Shown: positions 1 to 6,260, counted from the stretch's first letter. The stretch is DNA of 6,580 nt from Acidobacteriota bacterium (GCA_027458945.1 DAIDOU010000258.1:1-6580); one strand, 5' to 3'. A program made the numbers and translations. The notes: generated from the letters alone by a model not told the origin.

Positions 1-827
1 TTGATGATGTCCATCGTCGCCATCGCGAGCCCGGCGCCGTTGACCATGCAGCCGATCGTGCCGTCGAGCTTGATGTAGTTGAGGTCGAACTTCGACGCCT
101 CGACCTCCAGGGGCTCCTCCTCGTCGAGATCGCGCATCGCCGCGATCTCGGGGTGACGAGCGATCGCGTTGTCGTCGAAGTTCATCTTGGCGTCGAGCGC
201 GAGCACGTCGCCGGCGGAGGTGACCAGCAGCGGGTTGATCTCGGCGAGCGTCGCGTCGGCCTCGTTGTAGGCGCGCGCCAGCGCGGTGACCAGCTTGACG
301 AACTTCTTCAGCGTGTCGCCGGCCAGGTCGAGGGCGAAGCCGAGCTTGCGCGCCTGGAACGCCTGCAGGCCGGCGAGCGGGCTGAAGTGCTCCTTGAGGA
401 TCGCCTCGGGGTGCTCGGCGGCGACCTCCTCGATCTCCATCCCGCCGAACTTCGAGGCCATCATCACCGGCAGGCCGGCGGAACGGTCGAGAACCACCCC
501 GAGGTAGAGCTCGCGGGAGATCCCGAGCGCCTCCTCCACCAGCACCTTGTGGACGATCTTCCCGGCCGGCCCGGTCTGCTTCGAGACCAGCTTCATGCCG
601 AGGATCTGGCCGGCAACCTTGACCGCCTCGTCCGGGCCCGCGGCCAGCTTGACGCCGCCGGCCTTGCCGCGGCCGCCGGCGTGCACCTGCGCCTTGACGA
701 CGACCTTGCCGCCGAGCTCCGCAGCGGCCGCTTTCGCCTCGGCCGGCGTCGTCGCCACCTTCCCGCGCGGGATCGCGACGCCGTACCGGGCCAGGATCTG
801 TTTCGCTTGGTACTCGTGGACCTTCAT
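1..827 (-). CDS. sucC: Succinyl-CoA synthetase (ADP/GDP-forming) beta subunit, 3' end cut by window
   Basis: This subunit couples succinyl-CoA + NDP + Pi to succinate + CoA + NTP in the TCA cycle, working as a complex with SucD in the cytoplasm. The 275 visible residues start MKVHEYQAKQ and hold the ATP-grasp fold. The nucleotide-binding stretch KAQVHAGGRGKAGGVK lies at about residues 45-60. EINPL (196-200) and the Asp at 212 match the Mg-binding Asn199 and Asp213 of the E. coli enzyme. The NGAGLAMATMDII segment that opens the C-terminal ligase domain is at 263-275. The family is about 390 residues, so roughly 110 are missing beyond the window. The ATG at 827 is chosen because GAGGAGGG lies 4 bases upstream and the N-terminus matches the family start. 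It is the last visible gene of a three-gene minus-strand cluster, and sucD is expected next. Nucleotide preference (ATP or GTP) cannot be told from this. Confidence 0.97.
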   Translation of the reverse strand, partial: MKVHEYQAKQILARYGVAIPRGKVATTPAEAKAAAAELGGKVVVKAQVHAGGRGKAGGVKLAAGPDEAVKVAGQILGMKLVSKQTGPAGKIVHKVLVEEALGISRELYLGVVLDRSAGLPVMMASKFGGMEIEEVAAEHPEAILKEHFSPLAGLQAFQARKLGFALDLAGDTLKKFVKLVTALARAYNEADATLAEINPLLVTSAGDVLALDAKMNFDDNAIARHPEIAAMRDLDEEEPLEVEASKFDLNYIKLDGTIGCMVNGAGLAMATMDII

Positions 828-854
828 CCGACCCTCCTCACCGCATCCGACCGT

Positions 855-928
855 CGCATTGTGCACACCGCCGCGCCGCGGCGCAACCGCGACCTGCGAC
901 GGGCCGCATCGTTCGCACCGCCGCGCCG
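855..928. repeat. Imperfect 24-base direct repeat, 50-base period
   Basis: Bases 855-878 and 905-928 match at 21 of 24 positions, including an identical 13-base right end (CACCGCCGCGCCG). The pair fills much of the 102-base gap between the LeuA-like gene and sucC. The right copy ends just before the LeuA-like stop codon at 930. The left copy contains the proposed sucC -10 box. It may be a relic of a local duplication or a pair of binding sites; no function can be read from it. Confidence 0.55.
858..886 (-). promoter_or_regulatory. Possible sigma-70-type promoter for sucC
   Basis: On the minus strand, TTGCGC (886-881) and CACAAT (863-858) are separated by exactly 17 bases. That is 3/6 and 4/6 matches to the -35 and -10 consensus. 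Transcription would begin near 851, leaving a leader of about 24 nt that contains the GAGGAGGG ribosome site. A perfect 12-base palindrome, GCGCCGCGGCGC (873-884), overlaps the -35 and spacer and could be an operator, although such palindromes also arise by chance at this GC content. If real, sucC can be expressed apart from the two upstream genes. Confidence 0.35.
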
Positions 929-929
929 G

Positions 930-2156
930 CTACTCCCGCGCGGCCGCTGCCGCCCGCAACTCCTCGTCGGAGAGCGTGCGGTCGGCCGCCTTGGCCGCGG
1001 CGAGCAGGCGTGCCACCGTCGCCTCATCGCTCGCGAGGCCGCGGCTCGCGAGCCAGGCGCGCGCGTTGGCCGCTCCGGACATCGGCCCGACCTCGATCTC
1101 CTGCTCCCGCCCGAGCCACGCCGCCGGCACCGCCGAGTAGATGAGGTCGGCCAACTCGCGACCGCCCAGCCGCTGCGCCTTGACGAGCGCCGCCGCGTGC
1201 ACCCCTGTCGCGGTCCGGAACGCGTCCCTCCCCACCACGGGAGCCCCGCTGGGGATCGCGGCGCCGGTCATCCGGCTGGCGTGCGCCGCGTACTCCGCCA
1301 CGCGCGACAGGTCGGGGCGGGCCCAGCCGAGCAGTCGCGCGTTGACGAGCAGCAGCTCCATCGGCGCGTTCCCGGCGCGCTCGCCGACGCCGAGCGCGGT
1401 GCCGTGCAGGCGGTTCGCCCCTGCCGCCGCCGCCGCGAGCGCGCTCGCCACCGCGAGCCCGCGGTCGTCGTGACCGTGCCAGTCGAGCCCGACACCCCCC
1501 GCCCCGGCCTCGTCCAGCACTCGCCGCGCGAACGCCACGATGCGCGCCGCACCGGCCGGCGTGGCCTGCCCCACGGTGTCCGCAAGGCAGATCCGGGTCG
1601 CCCCGGCGCCTGCCGCCGTCACGACGACCGTGCGCAGCGCCTCCGGGCTCGTGCGCGTCGCGTCTTCCGCCACGAACGTCACCGGCGCGCCGCGGCGCAC
1701 CGCGAACCTCACCCAGCGGTCCGCCCGGGCCACCACCTCGGCCTGGCTCCAACCCTCGACCACGCCGCGCAAAGGGGACGATGCCAGGAAGAGCATGACC
1801 TCGACCGGCGTCCCGAGCTTCTGCCCGATCTCGAGCACCGGCCGGATGTCCGCCTCCGTGGCGCGCGCCGCGCAGTTGGGGGTGATCGGGAGCCGGCCCT
1901 CGACGATCGCGCGGCACAGCGCGCTGGCCTCCGCGGCCGCGGCCGGACCGGCGCCCGGCATCCCCACGTCGGCCGACCCGATCCCGAGCGCCGCGACCAG
2001 CTCGAGGAAGCGCACGCGCTCCTCGACGGCGGGGCGCTGCGCCGACGCGCTCTGCAACCCGTCGCGCAGCGTCTCGTCGTCGAACTCGAGGGCGTCCCCC
2101 GCGCGGCGCCCCGCGGCGGCGTCCCAGTCGAACAGGTAGCGGTCGAGCGATCTCAT
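930..2156 (-). CDS. LeuA-like HMGL-family acyl-CoA:2-oxoacid condensing enzyme (isopropylmalate/homocitrate/Re-citrate synthase family)
   Basis: A 408-residue TIM-barrel enzyme of the DRE-TIM metallolyase superfamily, whose synthase branch condenses an acyl-CoA with a 2-oxo acid. Visible motifs are DETLRDGLQ (27-35, with the R-D pair at 31-32), ADTVGQATP (192-200), the metal-ligand HGH at 227-229, GVGERAGN (256-263) and TGVHAAALVKA (317-327). The last aligns with the SGIHQDG motif carrying the catalytic His of LeuA. The length of about 400 and the absence of a LeuA_dimer domain mean there is no leucine-type allosteric domain. Position 230 is Asp where LeuA usually has Asn (HxHND). DGLQ in place of DGEQ is shared with HMG-CoA lyase, but the rest favours the synthase branch. 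Start ATG 2156 is the only start after an in-frame stop near 2190; no clear Shine-Dalgarno sequence is seen, so translation may be coupled to the gene 41 bases upstream. The substrate is unassigned; neighbouring sucC makes a Re-citrate synthase role possible. Confidence 0.85.
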   Translation of the reverse strand: MRSLDRYLFDWDAAAGRRAGDALEFDDETLRDGLQSASAQRPAVEERVRFLELVAALGIGSADVGMPGAGPAAAAEASALCRAIVEGRLPITPNCAARATEADIRPVLEIGQKLGTPVEVMLFLASSPLRGVVEGWSQAEVVARADRWVRFAVRRGAPVTFVAEDATRTSPEALRTVVVTAAGAGATRICLADTVGQATPAGAARIVAFARRVLDEAGAGGVGLDWHGHDDRGLAVASALAAAAAGANRLHGTALGVGERAGNAPMELLLVNARLLGWARPDLSRVAEYAAHASRMTGAAIPSGAPVVGRDAFRTATGVHAAALVKAQRLGGRELADLIYSAVPAAWLGREQEIEVGPMSGAANARAWLASRGLASDEATVARLLAAAKAADRTLSDEELRAAAAARE

Positions 2157-2197
2157 CGCGCGCTCATCGCAACGGCCCGGCGCGCCGCGTCAGCGCG

Positions 2198-2980
2198 TCA
2201 CCGCCCGGTGAAGCGCGGCGCCCGCTTCTCGAGGAAAGCCGCCGTCCCCTCACGCATGTCCTCGCTGGCGGCGCACAGGCCGAACAGCGCGGCCTCCACC
2301 TCCTCGCCGCGGCCCAGCGGCAGGTCGAGCCCGATGCGGACCGCTTCCAGGCAGCGCGCGGCCGCCAGCGGCGACACCGCCCCGGTCTCGTCCGCCAGTT
2401 TCTGCGCCGCCGCCCGCAACTCGCCCGGCTCGACGACCCGGTTGGCGAGGCCCCACGCCAACGCCGTCGAGGCGTCCACCGTGCCACCGGTGAGCAGCAG
2501 CTCGAGCGCCCGCCCCTGGCCCACCAGGCGGGCGAGACGCTGCGTGCCGCCGTACCCCGGGATCAGCCCCAGCTTCGCCTCGGGCTGGCCGAAGCGGGCG
2601 TTGGTCGCGGCGACGCGCATGTGGCATGCGAGCGCCAGCTCGCAGCCGCCGCCGAGGGCGAAGCCGTTGACCGCCGCGACCACCGGCTTGGACAGCGCCG
2701 CGATCGCGTCGAACACCGCCTGCCCCGCCCGCGCCATCGCCCGGGCTTCGGCGGCGCCGAGGCCAACGAACTCCGCGATGTCGGCGCCGGCGACGAACGC
2801 CTTCTCGCCCGCGCCCGTAATCACGACGGCGCGCACCGCGTCGTCGGCGCCGGCCGCCGCGATCGCCTCGCCGAGGCGCGCGACCAGCGCCCGGTTGAGG
2901 GCGTTCAGCTTTGCCGGCCGGTTCACCGTGATCCAGCGCACCCCGTTCTCGTCAGCCAACAGCAGCTCGTCGTCCGCCAT
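2198..2980 (-). CDS. Enoyl-CoA hydratase / crotonase family protein
   Basis: A 260-residue crotonase-fold enzyme, the normal length for short-chain enoyl-CoA hydratases. These add water across the double bond of trans-2-enoyl-CoA in fatty-acid, branched-chain or butyryl-CoA metabolism. AFVAGADIAEF (61-71) and NGFALGGGCELA (105-116) form the oxyanion hole. Both catalytic acids are present: Glu114 in GGGCE and Glu134 in GQPEAKLGLIPG, equivalent to Glu144 and Glu164 of the rat enzyme. This favours true hydratase activity over an isomerase or a degenerate member. The frame is open upstream to about 3328, but ATG 2980 is chosen because GGGAGG lies 4 bases before it and the family N-terminus begins here; the longer version would overlap the divergent gene. 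It leads the minus-strand cluster. Chain-length preference (crotonyl-CoA versus longer) cannot be decided from the sequence. No symbol is given because crt, paaF and echA are not separable here. Confidence 0.93.
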   Translation of the reverse strand: MADDELLLADENGVRWITVNRPAKLNALNRALVARLGEAIAAAGADDAVRAVVITGAGEKAFVAGADIAEFVGLGAAEARAMARAGQAVFDAIAALSKPVVAAVNGFALGGGCELALACHMRVAATNARFGQPEAKLGLIPGYGGTQRLARLVGQGRALELLLTGGTVDASTALAWGLANRVVEPGELRAAAQKLADETGAVSPLAAARCLEAVRIGLDLPLGRGEEVEAALFGLCAASEDMREGTAAFLEKRAPRFTGR

Positions 2981-3003
2981 CGTTCCTCCCTGACCGCCGG
3001 CCA

Positions 3004-3012
3004 AGCCTAACA
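3004..3012 (-). promoter_or_regulatory. Possible extended -10 promoter for the hydratase cluster
   Basis: The minus strand reads TGTTAGGCT (3012-3004), a TG-N-TAGGCT extended -10 of the TANNNT type common in GC-rich bacteria. No convincing -35 is seen. Transcription would begin near 2997, about 17 nt before the hydratase ATG, and the GGGAGG ribosome site fits inside that leader. Confidence 0.4.
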
Positions 3013-3042
3013 CCGCGCCGGCGGCGCGAGTCGGCCGGCGGG

Positions 3043-3071
3043 CTAACCCCGGCCGCGGTGCTCCGTATACT
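3043..3071 (+). promoter_or_regulatory. Promoter of the lipoprotein gene, probably leaderless
   Basis: TATACT (3066-3071) matches the -10 consensus at 5 of 6 bases. A weak -35 candidate, CTAACC (3043-3048, 3/6), lies 17 bases upstream. Only 6 bases separate the -10 from the GTG start at 3078, so the expected transcription start falls on or beside the start codon. No Shine-Dalgarno sequence is present, which fits a leaderless message. Confidence 0.55.
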
Positions 3072-3077
3072 TGATCC

Positions 3078-4202
3078 GTGAAAGCCCTGCAAGCGATCGC
3101 GCTCACCGCCGTCCTCGCGGCCGGCTGCGCCTCGACCACCCAGCGCACGATGTTCATGAGTCCGGAGGCGTGGCGGGCCGAGCTGGCGCGGCGCGGAGTG
3201 GACCCGAACGAGGTGCCCGATCCGCTGCTGGTGAACGCCCAGATTCGCGACGCCGCCGCCCACCTCGCCGGCAGCGGCACCGCGCTCGACCGGCTGCGGC
3301 GGCTGCAGCGGGCGCTGTTCGACGGCACGCTCTTCCCGTTCCGCTACGAGAACCGCGGGACGTACACCGCCGAGGAGGCGTTCGGCCTCCGCGAGGGGAA
3401 CTGCCTCTCGTTCACCAACCTCTTCGTCGCGATGGGCCGATCGCTCGGCCTCCCCGTCACCACGGCCCTCGTGCGCCGCGTGCAGGCGACCGAGAAGGAG
3501 GGCGACCTCATCATCGTGAACAACCACGTCGTCGCGGCGCTGTCGTACGAAACGAGCTGGTACTGCTTCGACTTCGACCGGCGACCGCATGAACTCCCCA
3601 CCAACCTGCAGCCGCTCGACGACCTCTGGATCACCGCGCTGTACCTCAACAACCGCGGTGCCGACGAGCTCCTGGCTGCCAACCCCGAGATGGCGCTGCA
3701 CTACTTCGACTGGGCGACGAGGCTCGCCCCGAGGTTCGCTCCGGCCTGGGGGAACGTCGGCGTTGCGCGCCGCCGCCTCGGCGACATCAAGGGCGCGTTC
3801 GAGGCCTACCGGCAGGCGCTCACGGTCGCCCCCGAAGACGCAGTCATCCTCGGCAACCTGGCCTCGCTGTACCGGTCGATCGGCCGCGAGCACGAGGCCG
3901 AGCTGGCGCTGAAGGCGTTCAAGGTCACGGACGCCACGCCGCACACGCTGATCGTGCGGGGTGACCTCGACCTCACCCAGGGCCGGCTGCGGGCCGCGAT
4001 GCGGCTGTACAAGCGCGCGCGCTCGCTGGCGCCGCGGCTGGCGGACCCGTGGGTCGCGCTCGCCAGGGCGGAGCTGGCCCGCTCCCGCCCCGACCGCGCC
4101 CGGAAGGACCTCGAGCGGGCGCTCGCGCTCGAGCCCGGCAACCGGTCGGCTCTCGCGATGCTGCGCGAGATCTCAGACACGGCGGCGACGGCTCCCCGCT
4201 GA
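3078..4202 (+). CDS. Lipoprotein with transglutaminase-like domain and TPR repeats
   Basis: A 374-residue exported protein. Residues 1-17 (MKALQAIALTAVLAAGC) are a type II signal peptide; Cys17 would be lipidated, and Ala at +2 suggests the outer membrane if the cell is diderm. Residues about 70-170 resemble a transglutaminase/cysteine-protease-like domain with a plausible triad: Cys109 in EGNCLSFTNLF, His150 in NNHVVAAL and Asp165 in CFDFD. From about 188 to 360 there are four to five TPR repeats, the clearest at about 222-255 and 324-357, which usually bind protein partners. The GTG start is chosen because only it supplies the lipobox; the next in-frame ATG, near 3150, would lose it. The GTG has no Shine-Dalgarno site and sits 6 bases after a -10 box. 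The gene stands alone between divergent and co-directional promoters. The family is recognisable by architecture, but substrate and function are unknown; peptidoglycan or envelope protein processing is only a guess. Confidence 0.88.
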   Translation: MKALQAIALTAVLAAGCASTTQRTMFMSPEAWRAELARRGVDPNEVPDPLLVNAQIRDAAAHLAGSGTALDRLRRLQRALFDGTLFPFRYENRGTYTAEEAFGLREGNCLSFTNLFVAMGRSLGLPVTTALVRRVQATEKEGDLIIVNNHVVAALSYETSWYCFDFDRRPHELPTNLQPLDDLWITALYLNNRGADELLAANPEMALHYFDWATRLAPRFAPAWGNVGVARRRLGDIKGAFEAYRQALTVAPEDAVILGNLASLYRSIGREHEAELALKAFKVTDATPHTLIVRGDLDLTQGRLRAAMRLYKRARSLAPRLADPWVALARAELARSRPDRARKDLERALALEPGNRSALAMLREISDTAATAPR

Positions 4203-4210
4203 GCGCACGG

Positions 4211-4219
4211 TGGTAAGCT
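4211..4219 (+). promoter_or_regulatory. Possible extended -10 promoter for the PP2C phosphatase gene
   Basis: TGGTAAGCT (4211-4219) is a TG-N-TAAGCT extended -10 of the TANNNT type, 8 bases after the lipoprotein stop codon. No good -35 is visible. The expected start near 4226 gives a leader of about 50 nt with a stem-loop and a GAGGTG ribosome site (4264-4269). Confidence 0.4.
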
Positions 4220-4225
4220 GCTCGC

Positions 4226-4252
4226 GCCTCGACCCGTCGGCGACGGCGAGGC
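4226..4252 (+). other. Stem-loop at the predicted 5' end of the phosphatase mRNA
   Basis: GCCTCG (4226-4231) pairs with CGAGGC (4247-4252). After a two-base bulge (AC), CCGT (4234-4237) pairs with ACGG (4243-4246) around a five-base loop. The structure begins where transcription from the proposed promoter should start and ends 11 bases before the ribosome site, so it would form a 5'-terminal hairpin. It could also slow transcription out of the lipoprotein gene, but no T-run follows, so it is not called an intrinsic terminator. Confidence 0.45.
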
Positions 4253-4275
4253 CGAACCCGAATGAGGTGTCAACG

Positions 4276-5523
4276 ATGAGTCGTCGCAAGCGCCGGGCAC
4301 AGCTGCCCGTCAGCACCCCCAAGTCCCTCTTCCGCCGGGTCGAGCGCACGCTCGACGCGATCGAGCACGCCGGCGACATCCTCGGCACCATCGGCAACGT
4401 GACCAGCTACATGACGGCCAACTTCCGCGACGACCTCGGCATCCTCGGCGGACGCATCTACCGCCTCGAAGGGAGCGAGTACGACCTCGTGCAGGTGTTC
4501 GGCACCGCCGACGCCGGCGCGATCGGGATGCGGGTGCCGCGCGAGTACGCCGCGATCGAGGCCGTCCTCGACTCGGGCCTCGTCGTGATGGCCCGCAACG
4601 CGCCCGAGCTCGACCCGTCTCTGGAGGCCCACCTCGGCACGCGCGAGCGCTTCGCCGCGATCGCGGTCGCAGACGGCGACTACCTGATCTCGTTCGACGT
4701 CGACCCAGCCCGCGGCTCCACCGAGGACCTGCAGTCCTCGCTCAACATCGTCCGCCTCGCGATCAATCAGAAGCTGCGCCAGGAGAGGTTCGAGTCGATC
4801 CTGCAGGACGCCCGCATGATCCAGAGCTCGATCCTGCCGAAGCGGACGCCGCGCTACGGCGACTTCGACATCGCCGGCGACTCGCGCCCCGCCGAGACCG
4901 TCGGCGGCGACTTCTTCGACTACATCCCGATCACGCCGGAGAACTTCGACCTGGTGATCGCCGACGCGTCCGGGCACGGCCTGCCGGCCGCGCTGCAGGT
5001 GCGCGACGTCTACATGGGGCTGCGGATGGGGCTGACGCGGGACTTCAAGGTCGCGCGCACCGTCGAGCGGCTGAACGCGATCATCAACCGCTCCAAGCTG
5101 GCTTCCAAGTTCGTCTCGCTGTTCCTCGCGGAGCTCGAGATCACCGGCAACCTCATCTACGTCAACGCCGGCCACGTGCAGCCGTTCATCCTCCACGACG
5201 ACGGTGAGGTCGAGCTGCTGCGCGAGGGCGGGATGGTCCTCGGTCCCTCACCGAACGCGACCTACCTACGGGGCTTCGCGCAGCTGCGTCCCGGCGACAT
5301 CCTCGTCCTCTACACCGACGGGATCACCGAGTGCCACCATCACCGCAACGACGAGGAGTTCGGCATCGCGCGCCTGCAGCGCCTGGTCGCCCGCCACGCC
5401 GGCCGGCCGGCCGTGGAGATCGTGCAGACCGTGTTCCAGGCGGTGAGCCGGTTCGCCGCCCGCGCGACGCCGGAGGACGACCAGACCCTCGTCGTCGTCA
5501 AGCGCGCCCCCGCCGCGACCTGA
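4276..5523 (+). CDS. RsbU/SpoIIE-type PP2C protein serine phosphatase with GAF-like N-terminal domain
   Basis: A 415-residue cytoplasmic phosphatase. Residues about 20-165 look like a GAF-type sensor, with a distinctive GILGGRIYRLEG segment at 56-66. A helical linker (about 158-188, ending ARMIQSSILPK) joins it to a SpoIIE/PP2C domain (about 190-410). Metal-binding acids are in VGGDFFDY (209-216, Asp212), ADASGHGLPAAL (229-240, Asp230), LYTDGITE (345-352, Asp348) and EDDQTLVVVK (400-409). The family dephosphorylates serine on STAS-domain anti-anti-sigma factors in partner-switching pathways. No transmembrane segment is seen. Start ATG 4276 is chosen for its GAGGTG site 6 bases upstream; the frame is open further upstream but only inside the lipoprotein gene. 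No anti-sigma kinase or STAS partner lies in the window, so its target must be encoded elsewhere. Confidence 0.94.
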   Translation: MSRRKRRAQLPVSTPKSLFRRVERTLDAIEHAGDILGTIGNVTSYMTANFRDDLGILGGRIYRLEGSEYDLVQVFGTADAGAIGMRVPREYAAIEAVLDSGLVVMARNAPELDPSLEAHLGTRERFAAIAVADGDYLISFDVDPARGSTEDLQSSLNIVRLAINQKLRQERFESILQDARMIQSSILPKRTPRYGDFDIAGDSRPAETVGGDFFDYIPITPENFDLVIADASGHGLPAALQVRDVYMGLRMGLTRDFKVARTVERLNAIINRSKLASKFVSLFLAELEITGNLIYVNAGHVQPFILHDDGEVELLREGGMVLGPSPNATYLRGFAQLRPGDILVLYTDGITECHHHRNDEEFGIARLQRLVARHAGRPAVEIVQTVFQAVSRFAARATPEDDQTLVVVKRAPAAT

Positions 5524-5548
5524 GTCCCCTCGGGGCCGGCGCTATACT
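5520..5548 (+). promoter_or_regulatory. Promoter of the acetyltransferase gene, probably leaderless
   Basis: TATACT (5543-5548) matches the -10 consensus at 5 of 6 bases. CTGAGT (5520-5525, 3/6) lies 17 bases upstream as a weak -35, overlapping the phosphatase stop codon. Seven bases separate the -10 from the ATG at 5556, which places the expected transcription start at or next to that codon. No Shine-Dalgarno sequence precedes the ATG. Confidence 0.55.
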
Positions 5549-5555
5549 CCGCGCC

Positions 5556-6260
5556 ATGCCAACGTTCCTCCCGGAGGAGTTCTTCGCGCTCGACGGCTTC
5601 CGCCACGCCGCCGTCTTCCGCCCCGGCCGCCCGGTCTGGGACGCGCTCGGCGAGGCCCTGGACGACTACCTCGCCGCCTGGACACGGTGGGAGATCGTGC
5701 CCGGGCTGCCCGCGGGCGTCCACGTCCTCGGCGGGCCGATCTTCATCGGGGCGGGCACCTCCGTCGAGCCCGGCGCGGTGCTGCGCGGCCCGCTCGTCGT
5801 CGGCGAGCGCTGCGAGATCCGGACCGGCGCCTACCTGCGCGGCCGCGTCGTCCTCGGCGACGGCTGCGTCGTCGGCGCCCACAGCGAGGTCAAGACCGCG
5901 ATCCTCCTCGACGGCGCCCACGCGCCGCATCAGAACTACGTCGGCGACAGCATCCTCGGCCGCGACGTCAACCTCGGCGCGGGCACGATCCTCTCCAACG
6001 TGAAGAACGTCGGCGGGGAGGTCAGCTTCCCGCACGACGGCCAGACCGTGCGGACCGGCCTGCGCAAGTTCGGGGCCGTGCTCGGCGACGAGTGCCGCAC
6101 GGGGTGCAACACGGTGCTCAACCCCGGCGTGCTCCTCGGCCCCGGCTGCGTCACCTACCCGAACGTCAGCCTGCGCTCCGGGTACTACCCGGCCCGCACC
6201 TTGGTCAAGCTGCGCCAGGCGCAACAGCAGATCGTGCTCGACCGCGTCCTGCCGCGGTAG
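5556..6260 (+). CDS. Stand-alone left-handed beta-helix transferase resembling the GlmU acetyltransferase domain (LpxA-family-like)
   Basis: A 234-residue protein of hexapeptide repeats (about 52-205) after a 50-residue helical N-terminus that includes ALDGFRHAAVF. It lacks the nucleotidyltransferase domain of bifunctional GlmU. Counting from His125 in APHQNYVGD, the spacing reproduces E. coli GlmU acetyltransferase residues: Lys113 (Lys351), His125 (His363), Tyr128 (Tyr366), Asn139 (Asn377) and Asn148 (Asn386). Lys171 in TGLRKFGA could serve as Lys392 after a small insertion. An acetyl-CoA-dependent amino-sugar N-acetyltransferase is therefore plausible, probably a trimer. From memory, similar single-domain proteins occur in several phyla, annotated as LpxA-family transferase or sugar-phosphate nucleotidyltransferase, with no firm function. 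ATG 5556 is chosen because a -10 box lies 7 bases upstream; a longer frame from 5331 would overlap the phosphatase. Substrate is uncertain: glucosamine-1-phosphate, or another amino sugar for cell wall or LPS. Confidence 0.85.
   Translation: MPTFLPEEFFALDGFRHAAVFRPGRPVWDALGEALDDYLAAWTRWEIVPGLPAGVHVLGGPIFIGAGTSVEPGAVLRGPLVVGERCEIRTGAYLRGRVVLGDGCVVGAHSEVKTAILLDGAHAPHQNYVGDSILGRDVNLGAGTILSNVKNVGGEVSFPHDGQTVRTGLRKFGAVLGDECRTGCNTVLNPGVLLGPGCVTYPNVSLRSGYYPARTLVKLRQAQQQIVLDRVLPR

Noticed and set aside
2164..2167. An alternative ATG 11 bases upstream of the LeuA-like start
   Set aside because: It is out of frame with the gene and meets a stop after four codons.
153..2993. A 946-codon open frame on the plus strand
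   Set aside because: It runs antisense to three well-supported genes (sucC, the LeuA-like enzyme and the hydratase) and encodes Arg/Ala/Gly-rich sequence with no recognisable domain. It is a by-product of high GC codon use.
3005..3050. Two near-matching GNCTAACNCC elements in the divergent intergenic region as operator half-sites
   Set aside because: They match at only 8 of 10 bases, are 36 bases apart, and overlap GC-rich stretches where such matches are common.
2981..3328. A 116-residue N-terminal extension of the enoyl-CoA hydratase
   Set aside because: The family N-terminus and a GGGAGG site fix the start at 2980. The extension would run through the intergenic region and antisense to the lipoprotein gene.
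3961..4275. An upstream extension of the phosphatase frame, overlapping the lipoprotein gene
   Set aside because: The extension is Arg/Ser/Thr-rich shadow sequence. GAGGTG at 4264-4269 supports the ATG at 4276.
5526..5535. CCCC-TC-GGGG hairpin after the phosphatase stop codon as a terminator
   Set aside because: The stem is only 3-4 base pairs with a tight loop and no T-run, and it lies between the -35 and -10 of the next promoter.
5331..5555. A longer acetyltransferase starting inside the phosphatase gene
   Set aside because: The extra residues are a frame-shifted reading of the phosphatase C-terminus (Arg/Pro-rich), and a promoter-like box lies just before ATG 5556.
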